Source: Methyloligella solikamskensis (GTDB lineage Bacteria > Pseudomonadota > Alphaproteobacteria > Rhizobiales > Methyloligellaceae). Taken from it: 64,000 bases of DNA. The translations under genes were made by a program, and so were the position numbers. Below are positions 17,309 through 26,397 of this stretch, one piece after another. The number at the start of each line of letters is the position of its first letter. Position 1 is the first letter of the stretch. The notes beneath the pieces were generated by a model, which was not told where the DNA came from, did not search any database, and was given only the letters and a program-made list of their open reading frames with translations. Location of the stretch: positions 124,001-188,000 of the forward strand of contig NZ_JBHTJO010000001.1 in assembly GCF_042676065.1 (NCBI RefSeq), given 5' to 3'.

Positions 17309-18400
17309 TCAGCTGCCGGGAACGGTCATGAACTTGAAGGGCGTAGCCTTCTCGAAATGATCGGTCGCGTCGCCAGCATAGTAGTGGCCGCCGGCGACGG
17401 GCAACTTCCTGAAGCCTGCCTCCTTGGAGAAATCGATCTCCGACAAGCGCACCCAGAAGGCGTTCGGCGTGGTGGCGGAATCGAAGAAGTAGACCAGGTT
17501 CTTCTGGTCCGACGCCGTGCGCCAGATGGTGGACGCGATATTGGGCTGGTCCGGCGTGGTGATGCCCAGCGGCACGCTGACGCCGCGGATCACCGAAATG
17601 GTCTGAGCTACCGCCTGGTTGGCGTAGGTCTGGTTCGGCACGTCGGCGATGTAGTTCTTGGCGAGCTTCTTAGTCACCGCATCCATCAGGAACGACGCCC
17701 GCACATAGCGGTCCGCGGCGCGGTTGGTGCCCGGCAGGAAGGCCATGCCGCCCACGGTCTTCCAGTAATCGTTGAGGGCGATCTGCTGACTGTAGACCGG
17801 CGAATTGGTCATCACGTTGTACTGCTTGCCGTGATGGACCACGAGCTTGCCATCCACATATTCGAAAATCGCCGAATCGCCGCTCGGATCGGAGATGGAC
17901 AGATGGAGAGTGGCCGGGGAGCCGTTGGGCAGATCGGCGGTCACGATCCGCAAGGGATGCGCCTCCAGATTCTGGACGGCCTCGGAGACGGTCGCGAAAT
18001 TGTCCAGCACGTATTGGGCCCAGAAGCTGATGGCCATGGGCGGGTGCTCGGTGTCGTCGCCGTATTGGGACTCGGCGAGGTAGAGAAGATTGGCGACGAG
18101 GCCCTTCTCGTTCATGCCGTCGGCGCTAGCGATGTTGTAGGCCGAGGCGATGACGCTGCCGTATTTCGACGTCCAGGTCGGGGAGTCCGGCCCTGCGCCC
18201 CCGTTCCGCTCGACGCCCCTGGGAAATATCCAGAGATCGGTTTGCATGTCCTCTTTCCAGTCCATGCTACGGCCGGTGATCACGGTGCCGTCCTGGCCGA
18301 TATAGACGGCACGGGTGCAGGCGGCGGCCGGCGGCGCGACGGTGGCGGCAGCCAGCAGGCCGGCCGCGAGATAGGTTGCGAGAGTCTTCGTCGTCTTCAT
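17309..18400 (-). CDS. choloylglycine hydrolase / penicillin V acylase family Ntn-hydrolase
   Basis: This 363-residue protein has a signal peptide (LATYLAAGLLAAATVAPPAAA) cut directly before CTRAVY, which exposes the N-terminal nucleophilic Cys required by this family. Other active-site positions are visible: Arg and Asp in VITGRSMDWKED, Asn in GMNEKGLVANLLYL, Asn in VMTNSPVYSQQ, and Arg in DRYVRASFL. These linear-amide hydrolases act on bile-salt conjugates, penicillin V or N-acyl-homoserine lactones, in Gram-negatives from the periplasm. AHL acylase activity is known for Gram-negative penicillin V acylases, which is notable given the luxI gene 17 kb away, but substrate cannot be read. It is divergent from the DUF72 gene. 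Confidence 0.88.
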   Translation of the reverse strand: MKTTKTLATYLAAGLLAAATVAPPAAACTRAVYIGQDGTVITGRSMDWKEDMQTDLWIFPRGVERNGGAGPDSPTWTSKYGSVIASAYNIASADGMNEKGLVANLLYLAESQYGDDTEHPPMAISFWAQYVLDNFATVSEAVQNLEAHPLRIVTADLPNGSPATLHLSISDPSGDSAIFEYVDGKLVVHHGKQYNVMTNSPVYSQQIALNDYWKTVGGMAFLPGTNRAADRYVRASFLMDAVTKKLAKNYIADVPNQTYANQAVAQTISVIRGVSVPLGITTPDQPNIASTIWRTASDQKNLVYFFDSATTPNAFWVRLSEIDFSKEAGFRKLPVAGGHYYAGDATDHFEKATPFKFMTVPGS

Positions 18401-18552
18401 CGATGGCGCTCCTCGGGTCCGATCGAAATGGGTGTGCGCTCCGGTCTACCCGAAACATCGTTAGATCGCAGCGAACGGAAAGGCTCAAAATCGAGTTATC
18501 CGACCATGACAGAGCGCGATGAGAGAAACAGGCTGTTCGGCCGGGGGATTGA

Positions 18553-19437
18553 TTGAGCCGCAAAGGGACCATCCGCATCGGGATCTCGGGCTGGAACTAT
18601 AAGCCGTGGCGCGGAGTGTTCTATCCAGAAGGGTTGCCCCAGAAGCGGGAGCTGGAATACGCTTCGGAGCAGTTCCGGACCATCGAGATCAACGGCACGT
18701 TCTATTCCATGCAACGGCCGTCGAGCTTCTTGAGCTGGCGGCAGCGCACGCCGGACGGGTTCGTCTTCTCGCTGAAGGGGCCGCGCTACATCACCCATAT
18801 GAAGCGTCTCAAGGACGTGGAAAAGCCGCTGGCCAACTTCATGGCATCCGGCGTGCTACGGCTTGAGAAGAAGCTGGGCCCGATCCTCTGGCAGTTTCCG
18901 CCGCGCATGAAATTCGATCCGGAGCGCTTCGAGAGCTTCTTTCAGATGCTGCCTCATGACACCGAAGCGGCGGCCGAGCTCGCCAAGGAGCATGACGACA
19001 AGATCAAGGGTCCGGAGCAGGTCTGGCTTCAGACGGATGCGAAACGGAAGATGCGCCATGCGGTGGAGATCCGCCACGACAGCTTCCGGGACGAGGCCTT
19101 CATCGACCTTCTGCGGAAATACGATATCGCCCTGGTCTGCGCCGATACGGTGGACTGGCCGCGGCTGATGGATCTGACGTCGGACTTCGTCTATTGCCGC
19201 CTGCACGGCTCGGAGGAGCTCTACGCCTCGGGCTATGACGACGGCGCGCTGGACGATTGGGCCCGGCGGGTGGACCGCTGGGCGAAGGGCGGCGAGCCGC
19301 AAGACGCAGAACGGGTCGGCGGCCGCGCTGACAAGCGGCCATCAGGCCGCGACGTCTATGTCTATTTCGACAACGACATGAAGGTGAAGGCGCCGCGGGA
19401 CGCGAATGGTCTGGCGGCCCGCCTCGGGCTTACGTGA
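18553..19437 (+). CDS. DUF72 family protein
   Basis: This 294-residue soluble protein has the DUF72 (YecE-like) TIM-barrel pattern: IRIGISGWNYKPWRGVFYPE at the N-terminus, then FRTIEINGTFYSMQRPSSFLSW, GFVFSLKGPRYITHMKRL, GPILWQFPPRMKFDPERFE, AVEIRHDSF, and the C-terminal FVYCRLHGSEELYASGY with VYVYFDNDMK. The fold resembles endonuclease IV-like barrels, but no activity is established. The start is a TTG at 18553; the conserved domain begins six residues later, so little can be missing. Intergenic space to the divergent Ntn-hydrolase gene is 152 nt. Confidence 0.88.
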   Translation: MSRKGTIRIGISGWNYKPWRGVFYPEGLPQKRELEYASEQFRTIEINGTFYSMQRPSSFLSWRQRTPDGFVFSLKGPRYITHMKRLKDVEKPLANFMASGVLRLEKKLGPILWQFPPRMKFDPERFESFFQMLPHDTEAAAELAKEHDDKIKGPEQVWLQTDAKRKMRHAVEIRHDSFRDEAFIDLLRKYDIALVCADTVDWPRLMDLTSDFVYCRLHGSEELYASGYDDGALDDWARRVDRWAKGGEPQDAERVGGRADKRPSGRDVYVYFDNDMKVKAPRDANGLAARLGLT

Positions 19438-19448
19438 GACTGACGGCT

Positions 19449-20369
19449 CTAGGCGACGCCGACTTGAACGACACTTCGCTCCTCGCCCGGCTCATCGTCG
19501 GTCCGGGTGACCGAGACTTCGACATCCATGCTCACGAAGGCCTCCGCGGGACCGCGATAGTATCCGCTGACAGGAAGGGCCTGGTCGGGGGTGCGGGTCG
19601 TAGCAACGCGGACCAGGTCGCGACCGCGGACGATCTGGTTGGTCGGATCGAACTCAACCCAGCCGGCGCCCGGCACGAATATTTCAGCCCAAGCGTGGGT
19701 GGCGCCACCGCCGACGAGCTGGCTCTCTCCGCCTTCTGCGGCGGCATCGTAGAGGTAGCCTGTCACGAAGCGGGCCGCAAAGCCGAGCGTGCGCACCGCT
19801 TCCATGAAGAGAAAAGCGTAATCACGACAGGTTCCGCTTCCGGCCTCCAGCGTTTGGGCCGGCGTTTGAACCCCATGCTCCTCGCGGCGTTGGTAATCCA
19901 ATTCGGCGTGAATGGCGCCACTCAACTGATGGAGCAATTGCATCGTGCGCTCCGGCAAGACGGGCATCACGGTGCGAATCCAATGCTCGATGGCAGGCCT
20001 GTCCTGGGCAACCTGCACGAAGAGAAACGGCGAGAGGTCGATGCTGTCGTCGGGATCGTAGCGAAACGGATAGGTGGAAGCATGCTCCTCGATCTGCAGC
20101 TCGGGTTCGTCGAACACGTAGCGCCGCAGCACAAGTTCGCTTCCAATAAACAATTCTTCCGCCGCATGGTGAAACGAAAGCAGTGCAACCGAGTTTCCGA
20201 ACGTGTCGAAATGCCAACTGACTTCTGCGGGCGGAGAAACCGCCAGGCGGGAATCCAGTATCCGCATGTCATGAGCATCGCGGGGACGGATCAACAGGCG
20301 GTGGGGTCCGAACTCGACTGGCCTGTCGTAGCGATAGCGTGTCCGATGGGTAATGCGGAGATTTCTCAT
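19449..20369 (-). CDS. transglutaminase-like cysteine protease-fold protein
   Basis: This 306-residue protein has the bacterial transglutaminase N-terminal beta domain (RITHRTRYRYDRPVEFGPHR) and a transglutaminase-core domain with the full triad: Cys in GSGTCRDYAFLF, His in ATHAWAEIFVPG and Asp in WVEFDPTNQ. Such proteins are probably cytoplasmic peptidases or amidases; many sit next to circularly permuted ATP-grasp or alpha-E genes, which are absent here. It is divergently transcribed from a second, different transglutaminase, with 114 nt between the starts. Confidence 0.88.
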   Translation of the reverse strand: MRNLRITHRTRYRYDRPVEFGPHRLLIRPRDAHDMRILDSRLAVSPPAEVSWHFDTFGNSVALLSFHHAAEELFIGSELVLRRYVFDEPELQIEEHASTYPFRYDPDDSIDLSPFLFVQVAQDRPAIEHWIRTVMPVLPERTMQLLHQLSGAIHAELDYQRREEHGVQTPAQTLEAGSGTCRDYAFLFMEAVRTLGFAARFVTGYLYDAAAEGGESQLVGGGATHAWAEIFVPGAGWVEFDPTNQIVRGRDLVRVATTRTPDQALPVSGYYRGPAEAFVSMDVEVSVTRTDDEPGEERSVVQVGVA

Positions 20370-20483
20370 AATCGTTGAACTGCCATCAATGGACCAAAGG
20401 TCCCTTGTTGTTCGTTAGTCAATATAGGATCGATTCTTTCGCGGCCCCTTGGCCGCCAACAATTGGAGAGGCGGAATACGCCC

Positions 20484-21362
20484 ATGTACATTCGTGTCGG
20501 CTTTGAAATCGTTCTGGATTGTTCACCCAGCACGCCGTTGCTTTTGGCCCTCAGCCCGCACTCCAGCTACGACAACCGCGTGATCGGGTCCGATCAACTC
20601 CGGGCGCACCCATCCGTTCCGCTTGAGGAGTATCTTGACGAGTTCGGAAATCGTCGCACCCGGCTCGTGGCGCCTGGCGGGCGGATCACGCTCTCAACCG
20701 ATTTCATCGTCGAGGACAACGGCGAACCGGACCCGGTGAACCCTACCGCGCGGCAGCTGGAAGTCGCGGAGCTGCCACCGGATACACTCTCCTATATTAC
20801 CGCCAGCCGCTATTGCGAGGTCGACGAGCTAGGCGACCGGGCCTGGCAACTTTTCGGTCAGACCCAGCCGGGTTGGCCGCGGGTGCAGGCGATCTGTGAC
20901 TGGGTCCATAACCATCTGACCTTCGGCTACCAATTCGGCCGGCCCACCAAGACGGCCAATCACGCGCTTCTGGAGCGGACCGGCGTGTGCCGCGATTTCG
21001 CTCAGCTCGCGATCGGCTTGTGCAGGGCCATGAACATCCCGGCCCGCTACGCGTCGGGCTACCTCGGCGATATCGGCGTGCCGCCGAGCGGCCCGGGAGA
21101 TTTCTGTGCCTGGTTCGAGGTCTTCCTCGGGGACCGCTGGCACACTTTCGATGCACGCTACAACACGCCCCGGATCGGGCGCGTCCTCATGGTGCGGGGC
21201 CGTGACGCCGCCGATGTCGCCATGATTACGGCCTTCGGGGACTATGAGTTGAAGCTCTTCAGAGTGTGGTGCGACGAGGTGCCGGGCATTCAATCGGAAG
21301 ATACTTTGGCGCGACTTTTGACGGGCTTACCCGACTCGCCTTCGCTCATGGCCGTGGTCTAG
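20484..21362 (+). CDS. transglutaminase-like protein with Cys at the catalytic His position
   Basis: This 292-residue protein has an N-terminal beta domain (YIRVGFEIVLDCSPSTPLLL) and a transglutaminase core. The nucleophile Cys is present in TGVCRDFAQLAI and the Asp in WHTFDARYN. The position that holds the His in the sister gene (HAWAEIF) reads FCAWFEVF here, so a Cys replaces it. Either the protein is inactive or this subgroup uses a different triad; I recall Ser or Cys at this site in some alphaproteobacterial relatives but cannot verify it. The ATG at 20484 is chosen because the conserved beta domain starts there; the frame is open to 20463. It is divergent from the canonical transglutaminase. 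Confidence 0.85.
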   Translation: MYIRVGFEIVLDCSPSTPLLLALSPHSSYDNRVIGSDQLRAHPSVPLEEYLDEFGNRRTRLVAPGGRITLSTDFIVEDNGEPDPVNPTARQLEVAELPPDTLSYITASRYCEVDELGDRAWQLFGQTQPGWPRVQAICDWVHNHLTFGYQFGRPTKTANHALLERTGVCRDFAQLAIGLCRAMNIPARYASGYLGDIGVPPSGPGDFCAWFEVFLGDRWHTFDARYNTPRIGRVLMVRGRDAADVAMITAFGDYELKLFRVWCDEVPGIQSEDTLARLLTGLPDSPSLMAVV

Positions 21363-21408
21363 GGCTCCATCGATGGAACCGATCAGTCTCCGCAAGCGCT
21401 AGTCTGCC

Positions 21409-21939
21409 ATGGATTGGTCGGCGATATTCTTTCAAGGCTGGGCAGATATCGGACGGACCCTCGTGGTGGGCGTGCTCGCCTATATCACCCTCGTCGTCTT
21501 CCTGCGCATCTCCGGCAAGCGTACGCTGGCGAAGCTGAACGCCTTCGATCTCGTGGTCACCGTGGCGTTGGGCTCGATTTTGGCCTCGATCCTGTTGACG
21601 GAGAAAGTCTCGCTGTCGGAAGGGGCGACGGCGCTTGCCGTGCTGATCGGACTGCAGGCCCTGGTGACTTTCGTGTCGGTCAGATGGCACGGAATTGCCG
21701 ACCTCATTCGCTCAGACCCGGCTCTTTTGGTGCATCAGGGCGCCTTCTGCCTCGGCACGATGAAGAGCGAGCGGATCACCACCGACGAGGTGCTGAGCGC
21801 GATCCGGTCCACCGGCGGGCACGAGGTGACCGATGCCCAGACCGTCGTATTGGAAAGCGACGGTTCGCTCAGCGTCTCTCTCGGCGACACCGGCACGTCG
21901 AAACGCGAGTCCAGCTCCTCAAAATCCTCAGGACCTTAA
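21409..21939 (+). CDS. DUF421 (YetF-like) membrane protein
   Basis: This 176-residue protein has three hydrophobic helices in the first 90 residues (LVVGVLAYITLVVFLRISG, AFDLVVTVALGSILASILL, ALAVLIGLQALVTFVSV) and a small cytoplasmic domain. The motifs RISGKRTLAKLNAFDLVVTVALGS and LIRSDPALLVHQGAFC are characteristic of DUF421/YetF. Function is unknown, though the family is often linked to spore or envelope stress physiology in other phyla. The C-terminus is Ser-rich (SKRESSSSKSSGP). It follows the second transglutaminase by 46 nt and may share its transcript. Confidence 0.88.
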   Translation: MDWSAIFFQGWADIGRTLVVGVLAYITLVVFLRISGKRTLAKLNAFDLVVTVALGSILASILLTEKVSLSEGATALAVLIGLQALVTFVSVRWHGIADLIRSDPALLVHQGAFCLGTMKSERITTDEVLSAIRSTGGHEVTDAQTVVLESDGSLSVSLGDTGTSKRESSSSKSSGP

Positions 21940-22012
21940 GACCCCGCTGTCATCGCCGCTTCGTCGGGCTTGGATATCCGGGCTCACTGAAGCAGCATGA
22001 TCGGGTGTCGTT

Positions 22013-22966
22013 GTGACCGAGCTTGATGACGGAGCGGACTGCGCCGTGCGTGATATTTGCGTACTCGCCCCCTGGCCCATCTTCACCGTGACCATCGAGC
22101 GGGGCATGGAGGGGAGCGACGAGATCTATTTTCATGCCGGGGGCCAGGGGTTCTGGGTCGCCCGCATGATCGCCAATCTCGGCAGCCGGCCGATCCTGTG
22201 CGGGCCGCTGGGCGGCGAATCCGGCGTGGTGGTCCGGGCGTTGGTCGAGGCCGAGGGGATCGAGCTTCGCCCCATTCGGACAGAGCGCTGGAACGGCGGC
22301 TATGTGCATGACAGGCGCTGCGGCGAGCGGAAGACCGTCGCGACCATGCCGCCGGGGGCGCTCAACCGCCACGAGACGGACGATCTCTACGACACGGTGC
22401 TCACCGCAGGCATTCATTCCGGCGTGGTGGTGATGACCGGGGTGATCGAAGAGGACATCCTGATCGCCGATTTCTACAAGCGGCTCGCTCTCGATCTCAG
22501 CCATAACGGCGTGGCCGTGGTCGCCGATCTCTCGAAAGAGGCGCTTCTGGCGCTGGATGGCGGGGTGACCTTCCTCAAGGTGAGCCATAGCGAGCTGATC
22601 GGGGCCGGGTTCTGCGAAAAGGAAGACGAGGAATCGGTCACCCAAGGTCTGCTGGCGCTAAAGGAGGCCACCGGCGCGACCAACGCCATCGTCTCCCGTG
22701 CCGATCAGCCTGCGCTTGCGCTGCTTGAGGACCGGCTGGTGCGGGTGACACCGCCGCGCTTCGAGGCTCTGGATCATCGCGGGGCGGGCGACTCCATGAC
22801 GGCGGCGCTCGCCGTGGCCGAGGCGCGGGAGCTGCCGCCCGACGAGGCGCTGCGCATGGCGGCGGCGGCCGGGGCCCTGAACGTCACCCGCCATGGGCTC
22901 GGGACCGGAAAGCTGGAGCATATCCAGGAGATCGCTGCGCACGTATTGGTGGAGGATCTCCAATGA
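22013..22966 (+). CDS. PfkB family carbohydrate kinase
   Basis: This is a 317-residue ribokinase-fold kinase. The N-terminal substrate region has the Gly-Gly pair (YFHAGGQGFWVARMIANLGS), and the C-terminal anion-hole motif DHRGAGDSMTAALAVA includes the catalytic Asp of GAGD. The arrangement resembles the 1-phosphofructokinase/tagatose-6-phosphate kinase branch more than ribokinase, but the sugar is not predictable. GTG at 22013 gives a normal length and starts shortly before the first strand (VRDICVLAPWPIFTV). It stands alone, with no phosphotransferase or sugar-transport gene nearby. Confidence 0.85.
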   Translation: MTELDDGADCAVRDICVLAPWPIFTVTIERGMEGSDEIYFHAGGQGFWVARMIANLGSRPILCGPLGGESGVVVRALVEAEGIELRPIRTERWNGGYVHDRRCGERKTVATMPPGALNRHETDDLYDTVLTAGIHSGVVVMTGVIEEDILIADFYKRLALDLSHNGVAVVADLSKEALLALDGGVTFLKVSHSELIGAGFCEKEDEESVTQGLLALKEATGATNAIVSRADQPALALLEDRLVRVTPPRFEALDHRGAGDSMTAALAVAEARELPPDEALRMAAAAGALNVTRHGLGTGKLEHIQEIAAHVLVEDLQ

Positions 22967-23106
22967 TGACGTCTCGAAGCGCACGTCCCGTATGGGCGCG
23001 TAAAGGCTAAAGGCAGAGATTTTTCGCCGAAGCCCCGAGATATTGGTATAGCTGGACTTTTCGGGCCCACCCGGCCAGAGACCGGGGCAAATAGGGAGTG
23101 TGGGGC

Positions 23107-24510
23107 GTGTTTCAGAACTTTTCTCTTTCCCGTAAATGGCTGGCCGCGAGCTGGCTGGTCGCGTTGCCGCTGGCCGCCGTGCTGGCTGGCGCGCCTGCCC
23201 ATGCGCAGGAAATGAAGTGGGACTTCTACAAGAAGACCGACATCACGCCGCCGGCCGCCGTGCTGAGCTTCGGCGTGCCGAAGACCGATAATCAGCAGTT
23301 CCGCGCGAGCTGCGAAGGCTCCGATCCCATCATCACAGCGTTTGCCGCCGATGTCGCCGGGCTGCCTGAGGGCGCGCCGCTCGACGTCGTGTTCACCGGC
23401 AATGCCTACACCGAGACCGTCAAGGCACGGGCTTCCGGCGTACAGGGTGAAGGCGAAATCACCGGCTTCGTATTCAACACACGTCCCAACGATCCGCTTT
23501 GGGTCGCCATGGCCGAGCTAGAGCAGATCAGCTATTCGGCAGGCGGCAAGCCGCCGGTGCCGCTGGCGCTGGACGGCTCCAACAAGCAGGTGAAGGACTT
23601 CCTCGACACTTGCGACAAGTACGCGATGCAGGAAGCCGCCGAAGATCCCATCCAGGGCATCGAAGGCGAAGCGGGCATCACCGAGAAACAGGCCTTCAAG
23701 GAGGCCAAGGAAGTCGACACGATCGATGCCTACGAGGCTTTCCTGAAGAACTTCCCGAACGGGCTGCGGGCCGACATGGCGCGTAACCGCATCAATCGCC
23801 TCAGCCGCAAGGGCGAGGTCGACGCCATGCCGACCGGGCCGGCTCCGACCATGAAGACGGTCGATCTGGGACCGGGCAGCGCCGCGTGGACCAACTACAA
23901 TCTGGCGCTTCAAGGGGGCACCGCTTCTGTCTATGCCGCGGGCGTGACCGCCAAGGGCATGAAGCTCACCACCTACTGCACGCCGGCCAAGCGGCTCATC
24001 ATGTTCGTGCAGCAGAGCAAGCCAGGCTCATATCCGCAGTATGACGCGCGGGTGGCGGAAGGTCTTTCCACGCCGATCGGCGCGGGCTTCGATCCCGGGG
24101 CGGGCAAGATGATCATCAGCTTCCCGAATGGCGCAGAGTTCGCCGGCACGGCCTACTACCAGCCTTCCGACGGCAGCATCTCCGTCACGTCGCCGACGGA
24201 CCGGGACGGCTTCCTGCCGAACGAGCAGGAGGTCCAGAGCATGCTGACCCAGTCCACCATGTCGTTCACGGCAGCGCCCTTCAAGGCGACCTTCCAGCTG
24301 AACGGCAGCAAGAAGGCGATCTGCGATGTGCTGAACCGCTGCGAGGCGGTGGTGCCGGCCTGCGGCGCCGAAGGCGTGCTGATCGAGGAGGCCCCATCTT
24401 GCGGCCTCGGCAAGATCCGCATCGACAATCAGTGCATGGAACGCGAGGAAGCTCGCGCCTATTGCGGCCCGGGCTACAAGCCGGGCAAGGGGACTTGCGT
24501 CCCCCGCTAG
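23107..24510 (+). CDS. secreted protein of unknown function, first of a tandem pair
   Basis: This protein of about 467 residues has a signal peptide (LVALPLAAVLAGAPAHAQE). The mature part has an N-terminal beta-rich domain (AVLSFGVPKTDNQQFRASC), a helical TPR-like segment (AYEAFLKNFPNGLRADMARN), a second globular domain (YTNYNLALQGG-type region, LTTYCTPAKRLIMF) and a Cys-rich tail (CGLGKIRIDNQCMEREEARA, AYCGPGYKPGKGTC). The downstream gene at 24696 has the same order and clear similarity throughout, so the pair arose by duplication. GTG at 23107 fits the ribosome site AGGGAG at 23092-23097; a GTG at 23098 would place that site too close. Confidence 0.78.
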   Translation: MFQNFSLSRKWLAASWLVALPLAAVLAGAPAHAQEMKWDFYKKTDITPPAAVLSFGVPKTDNQQFRASCEGSDPIITAFAADVAGLPEGAPLDVVFTGNAYTETVKARASGVQGEGEITGFVFNTRPNDPLWVAMAELEQISYSAGGKPPVPLALDGSNKQVKDFLDTCDKYAMQEAAEDPIQGIEGEAGITEKQAFKEAKEVDTIDAYEAFLKNFPNGLRADMARNRINRLSRKGEVDAMPTGPAPTMKTVDLGPGSAAWTNYNLALQGGTASVYAAGVTAKGMKLTTYCTPAKRLIMFVQQSKPGSYPQYDARVAEGLSTPIGAGFDPGAGKMIISFPNGAEFAGTAYYQPSDGSISVTSPTDRDGFLPNEQEVQSMLTQSTMSFTAAPFKATFQLNGSKKAICDVLNRCEAVVPACGAEGVLIEEAPSCGLGKIRIDNQCMEREEARAYCGPGYKPGKGTCVPR

Positions 24511-24557
24511 GCGCTTCGCACTCTTGAACTTACGGCCTTAGGGCCGAACGAAACTGC

Positions 24558-24587
24558 ATGGGCCGCCCGGACGATCTGGCGGCCCAT
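24558..24587. terminator. hairpin after the first tandem secreted-protein gene
   Basis: ATGGGCCGCC and GGCGGCCCAT form a perfect 10-bp stem with a 10-nt loop, 48 nt after the stop. There is no T-run. It probably ends or attenuates transcription between the two tandem paralogues. Confidence 0.5.
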
Positions 24588-24695
24588 CGCGTATCGGCAC
24601 ATCAACTCCTCGTGGGAACCCGCTACCCTGCTCCCGTAAAGGCTGTATGCTCTTGGGATACTCAAAAGCGTATTGGGCGTCTCTAGGGGGTTGTC

Positions 24696-26204
24696 GTGAT
24701 TTCCATTCTTTTGGGTCGTGCTGCGCGCGCGGCGGTTTTCCTGTCTTTAGCGATCGGCCTCACCCTCTCCAGTGCCTGGGCGCAGGACATGGAATGGCAG
24801 GTCTATAAGTTCGCGGACGAGACGCCGCCATCGGCCAGCCTGAGCTTCGGTGTCCCCGAGACAGATCACCTCCAGGTCCAAGCCACTTGCCAGGGCGCGG
24901 ATCCCATCGCCATGGACATCGGGGCCGATGTGTCGGGCCGGCGAGAAAACGAGCGGGTGGACGTGCTGTTCACCGGCGATGCCTACGACCAATCCCTAGA
25001 AGCGCGCGTTTCCGGCCTGCGGGCCGAGGTCGGCATTACCGGCGTCACGATCGATACCCGGCCGGACGACCCACTTTGGGGCGCCATGAGCGAGCTGGAC
25101 GAAATCGAATACAAGGTTGGCGACAAGCCGTCCGAGACCCTGGATCTGGATGGGGCCGGCCCGAAGATTGAAGAGTTCCTCGAGGCCTGCAAGCAATACG
25201 CCGAGGAGGCTGCGTCGAAAGAAGCGGCTGCAGCAGAGGAATCCGGGCCCGGCATCACCGAGAAGGAAGCCTATGAAGAGGCCAAGGATGTCGGCACGGT
25301 CGAGGCCTGGGAAGCGTTCGTGAAGAACTTCCCGTCCGGGTTTCGGGCGGATCTCGCACGCGCCCGCATCAGCCGGCTGAGCGATCAGGACGGGCCAGAC
25401 ACTGCGCCAGCGGAACAGGCTTCGCCACCGCCTGCTCCACCGCCCGCCCCAAGGCTGGGCACCGTCGATCTCGGACCCGGTTCGGCCCGCTGGACAAACT
25501 TCAACTACGGGCTGGACGAGGGGAATACCCCGACCTACGCGGCAAGCGTGCAGGCGAACGGCGTGAAACTCATCACCTACTGCACGCCGGGCAAGCGGCT
25601 GATGGCGATCCTGGAAGAGTCGCCCCTTGGGGCTTATCCGCAATTCGAAGAACGGGTGAAACAGGGGCTTTCCAATCCGATCGGCGTCGGCTTCGATCCG
25701 TCTGCCGGCAGGATGCTGATCAACTATTCCAACGGCGCCAGCGTCGCGGCGTCAGCCTACTATCAAGGTCTCGACGGCAGCATCTCGGTAACGGACCCGA
25801 ATGCGCAAGGCGGCTTTCTGCCTGCCGGCGCCGAGGTCTTCAACCTGATCAAGGAATCGACAGCCTCCTTCAGCGCACCGCCCTTCCAGGCGACGTTCCA
25901 GCTGAAGGGCAGCAAGAATGCGATCTGCGCGGTTCTGAACCGGTGCGGTGCGTCCGCGCCCGTCTGCGCCAAGCCGAAGCCGGTCAAGCGGCCCAAGAGC
26001 AAGCCCCGCAGCGGCTGCCGCTCCGGCCAGATCAAGGTCGACGGCAAATGCATGTCGCGGTCGAACGCAATCAGCTATTGCGGCCCGGGCTATACCCCGC
26101 GCGGGGGACGCTGCGTGTCGCAGGCGCCGGCACAGCCTCAGGCGCCGCGCTGTCCGCGCGGTCTCGTCTGGAGCGATCAGGAAGGTTGCCACGAGGACGA
26201 CTAG
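24696..26204 (+). CDS. secreted protein of unknown function, second of a tandem pair
   Basis: This 502-residue paralogue of the preceding gene has a signal peptide (VFLSLAIGLTLSSAWAQD) and the same blocks: PPSASLSFGVPETDHLQVQA, EAWEAFVKNFPSGFRADLAR, VDLGPGSARWTNFNYGLDEG, LITYCTPGKRLMAILEE, and a longer C-terminal tail with two Cys-rich repeats (CRSGQIKVDGKCMSRSNAIS, then CPRGLVWSDQEGCHEDD). A Pro/Ala linker (PAEQASPPPAPPPAPR) separates its halves, which the first copy lacks. The Cys repeats resemble small carbohydrate- or matrix-binding modules, but I cannot name a family. The start is GTG 24696, directly before the signal peptide. Confidence 0.78.
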   Translation: MISILLGRAARAAVFLSLAIGLTLSSAWAQDMEWQVYKFADETPPSASLSFGVPETDHLQVQATCQGADPIAMDIGADVSGRRENERVDVLFTGDAYDQSLEARVSGLRAEVGITGVTIDTRPDDPLWGAMSELDEIEYKVGDKPSETLDLDGAGPKIEEFLEACKQYAEEAASKEAAAAEESGPGITEKEAYEEAKDVGTVEAWEAFVKNFPSGFRADLARARISRLSDQDGPDTAPAEQASPPPAPPPAPRLGTVDLGPGSARWTNFNYGLDEGNTPTYAASVQANGVKLITYCTPGKRLMAILEESPLGAYPQFEERVKQGLSNPIGVGFDPSAGRMLINYSNGASVAASAYYQGLDGSISVTDPNAQGGFLPAGAEVFNLIKESTASFSAPPFQATFQLKGSKNAICAVLNRCGASAPVCAKPKPVKRPKSKPRSGCRSGQIKVDGKCMSRSNAISYCGPGYTPRGGRCVSQAPAQPQAPRCPRGLVWSDQEGCHEDD

Positions 26205-26397
26205 CCGGTCGTAGGTCGCCAGTGAAATGAGCCCCGCCGCAATTTCCGGCGGCGGGACCACGTACGCTTTATTATCCATCCGCTGCCGTCCGCGTTCGCT
26301 TTGCCGGAACAGGTATGCGACAACCACGGGCTTGCAGGCAGCAGCACTCGATCCCACCTTGCGGTGACGAAGAGGGACGAGCTTCCGGGAGGCATGC

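Noticed and set aside
17120..18556. A 478-residue plus-strand frame
   Set aside because: Antisense to the Ntn-hydrolase gene, whose catalytic residues and signal peptide are intact.
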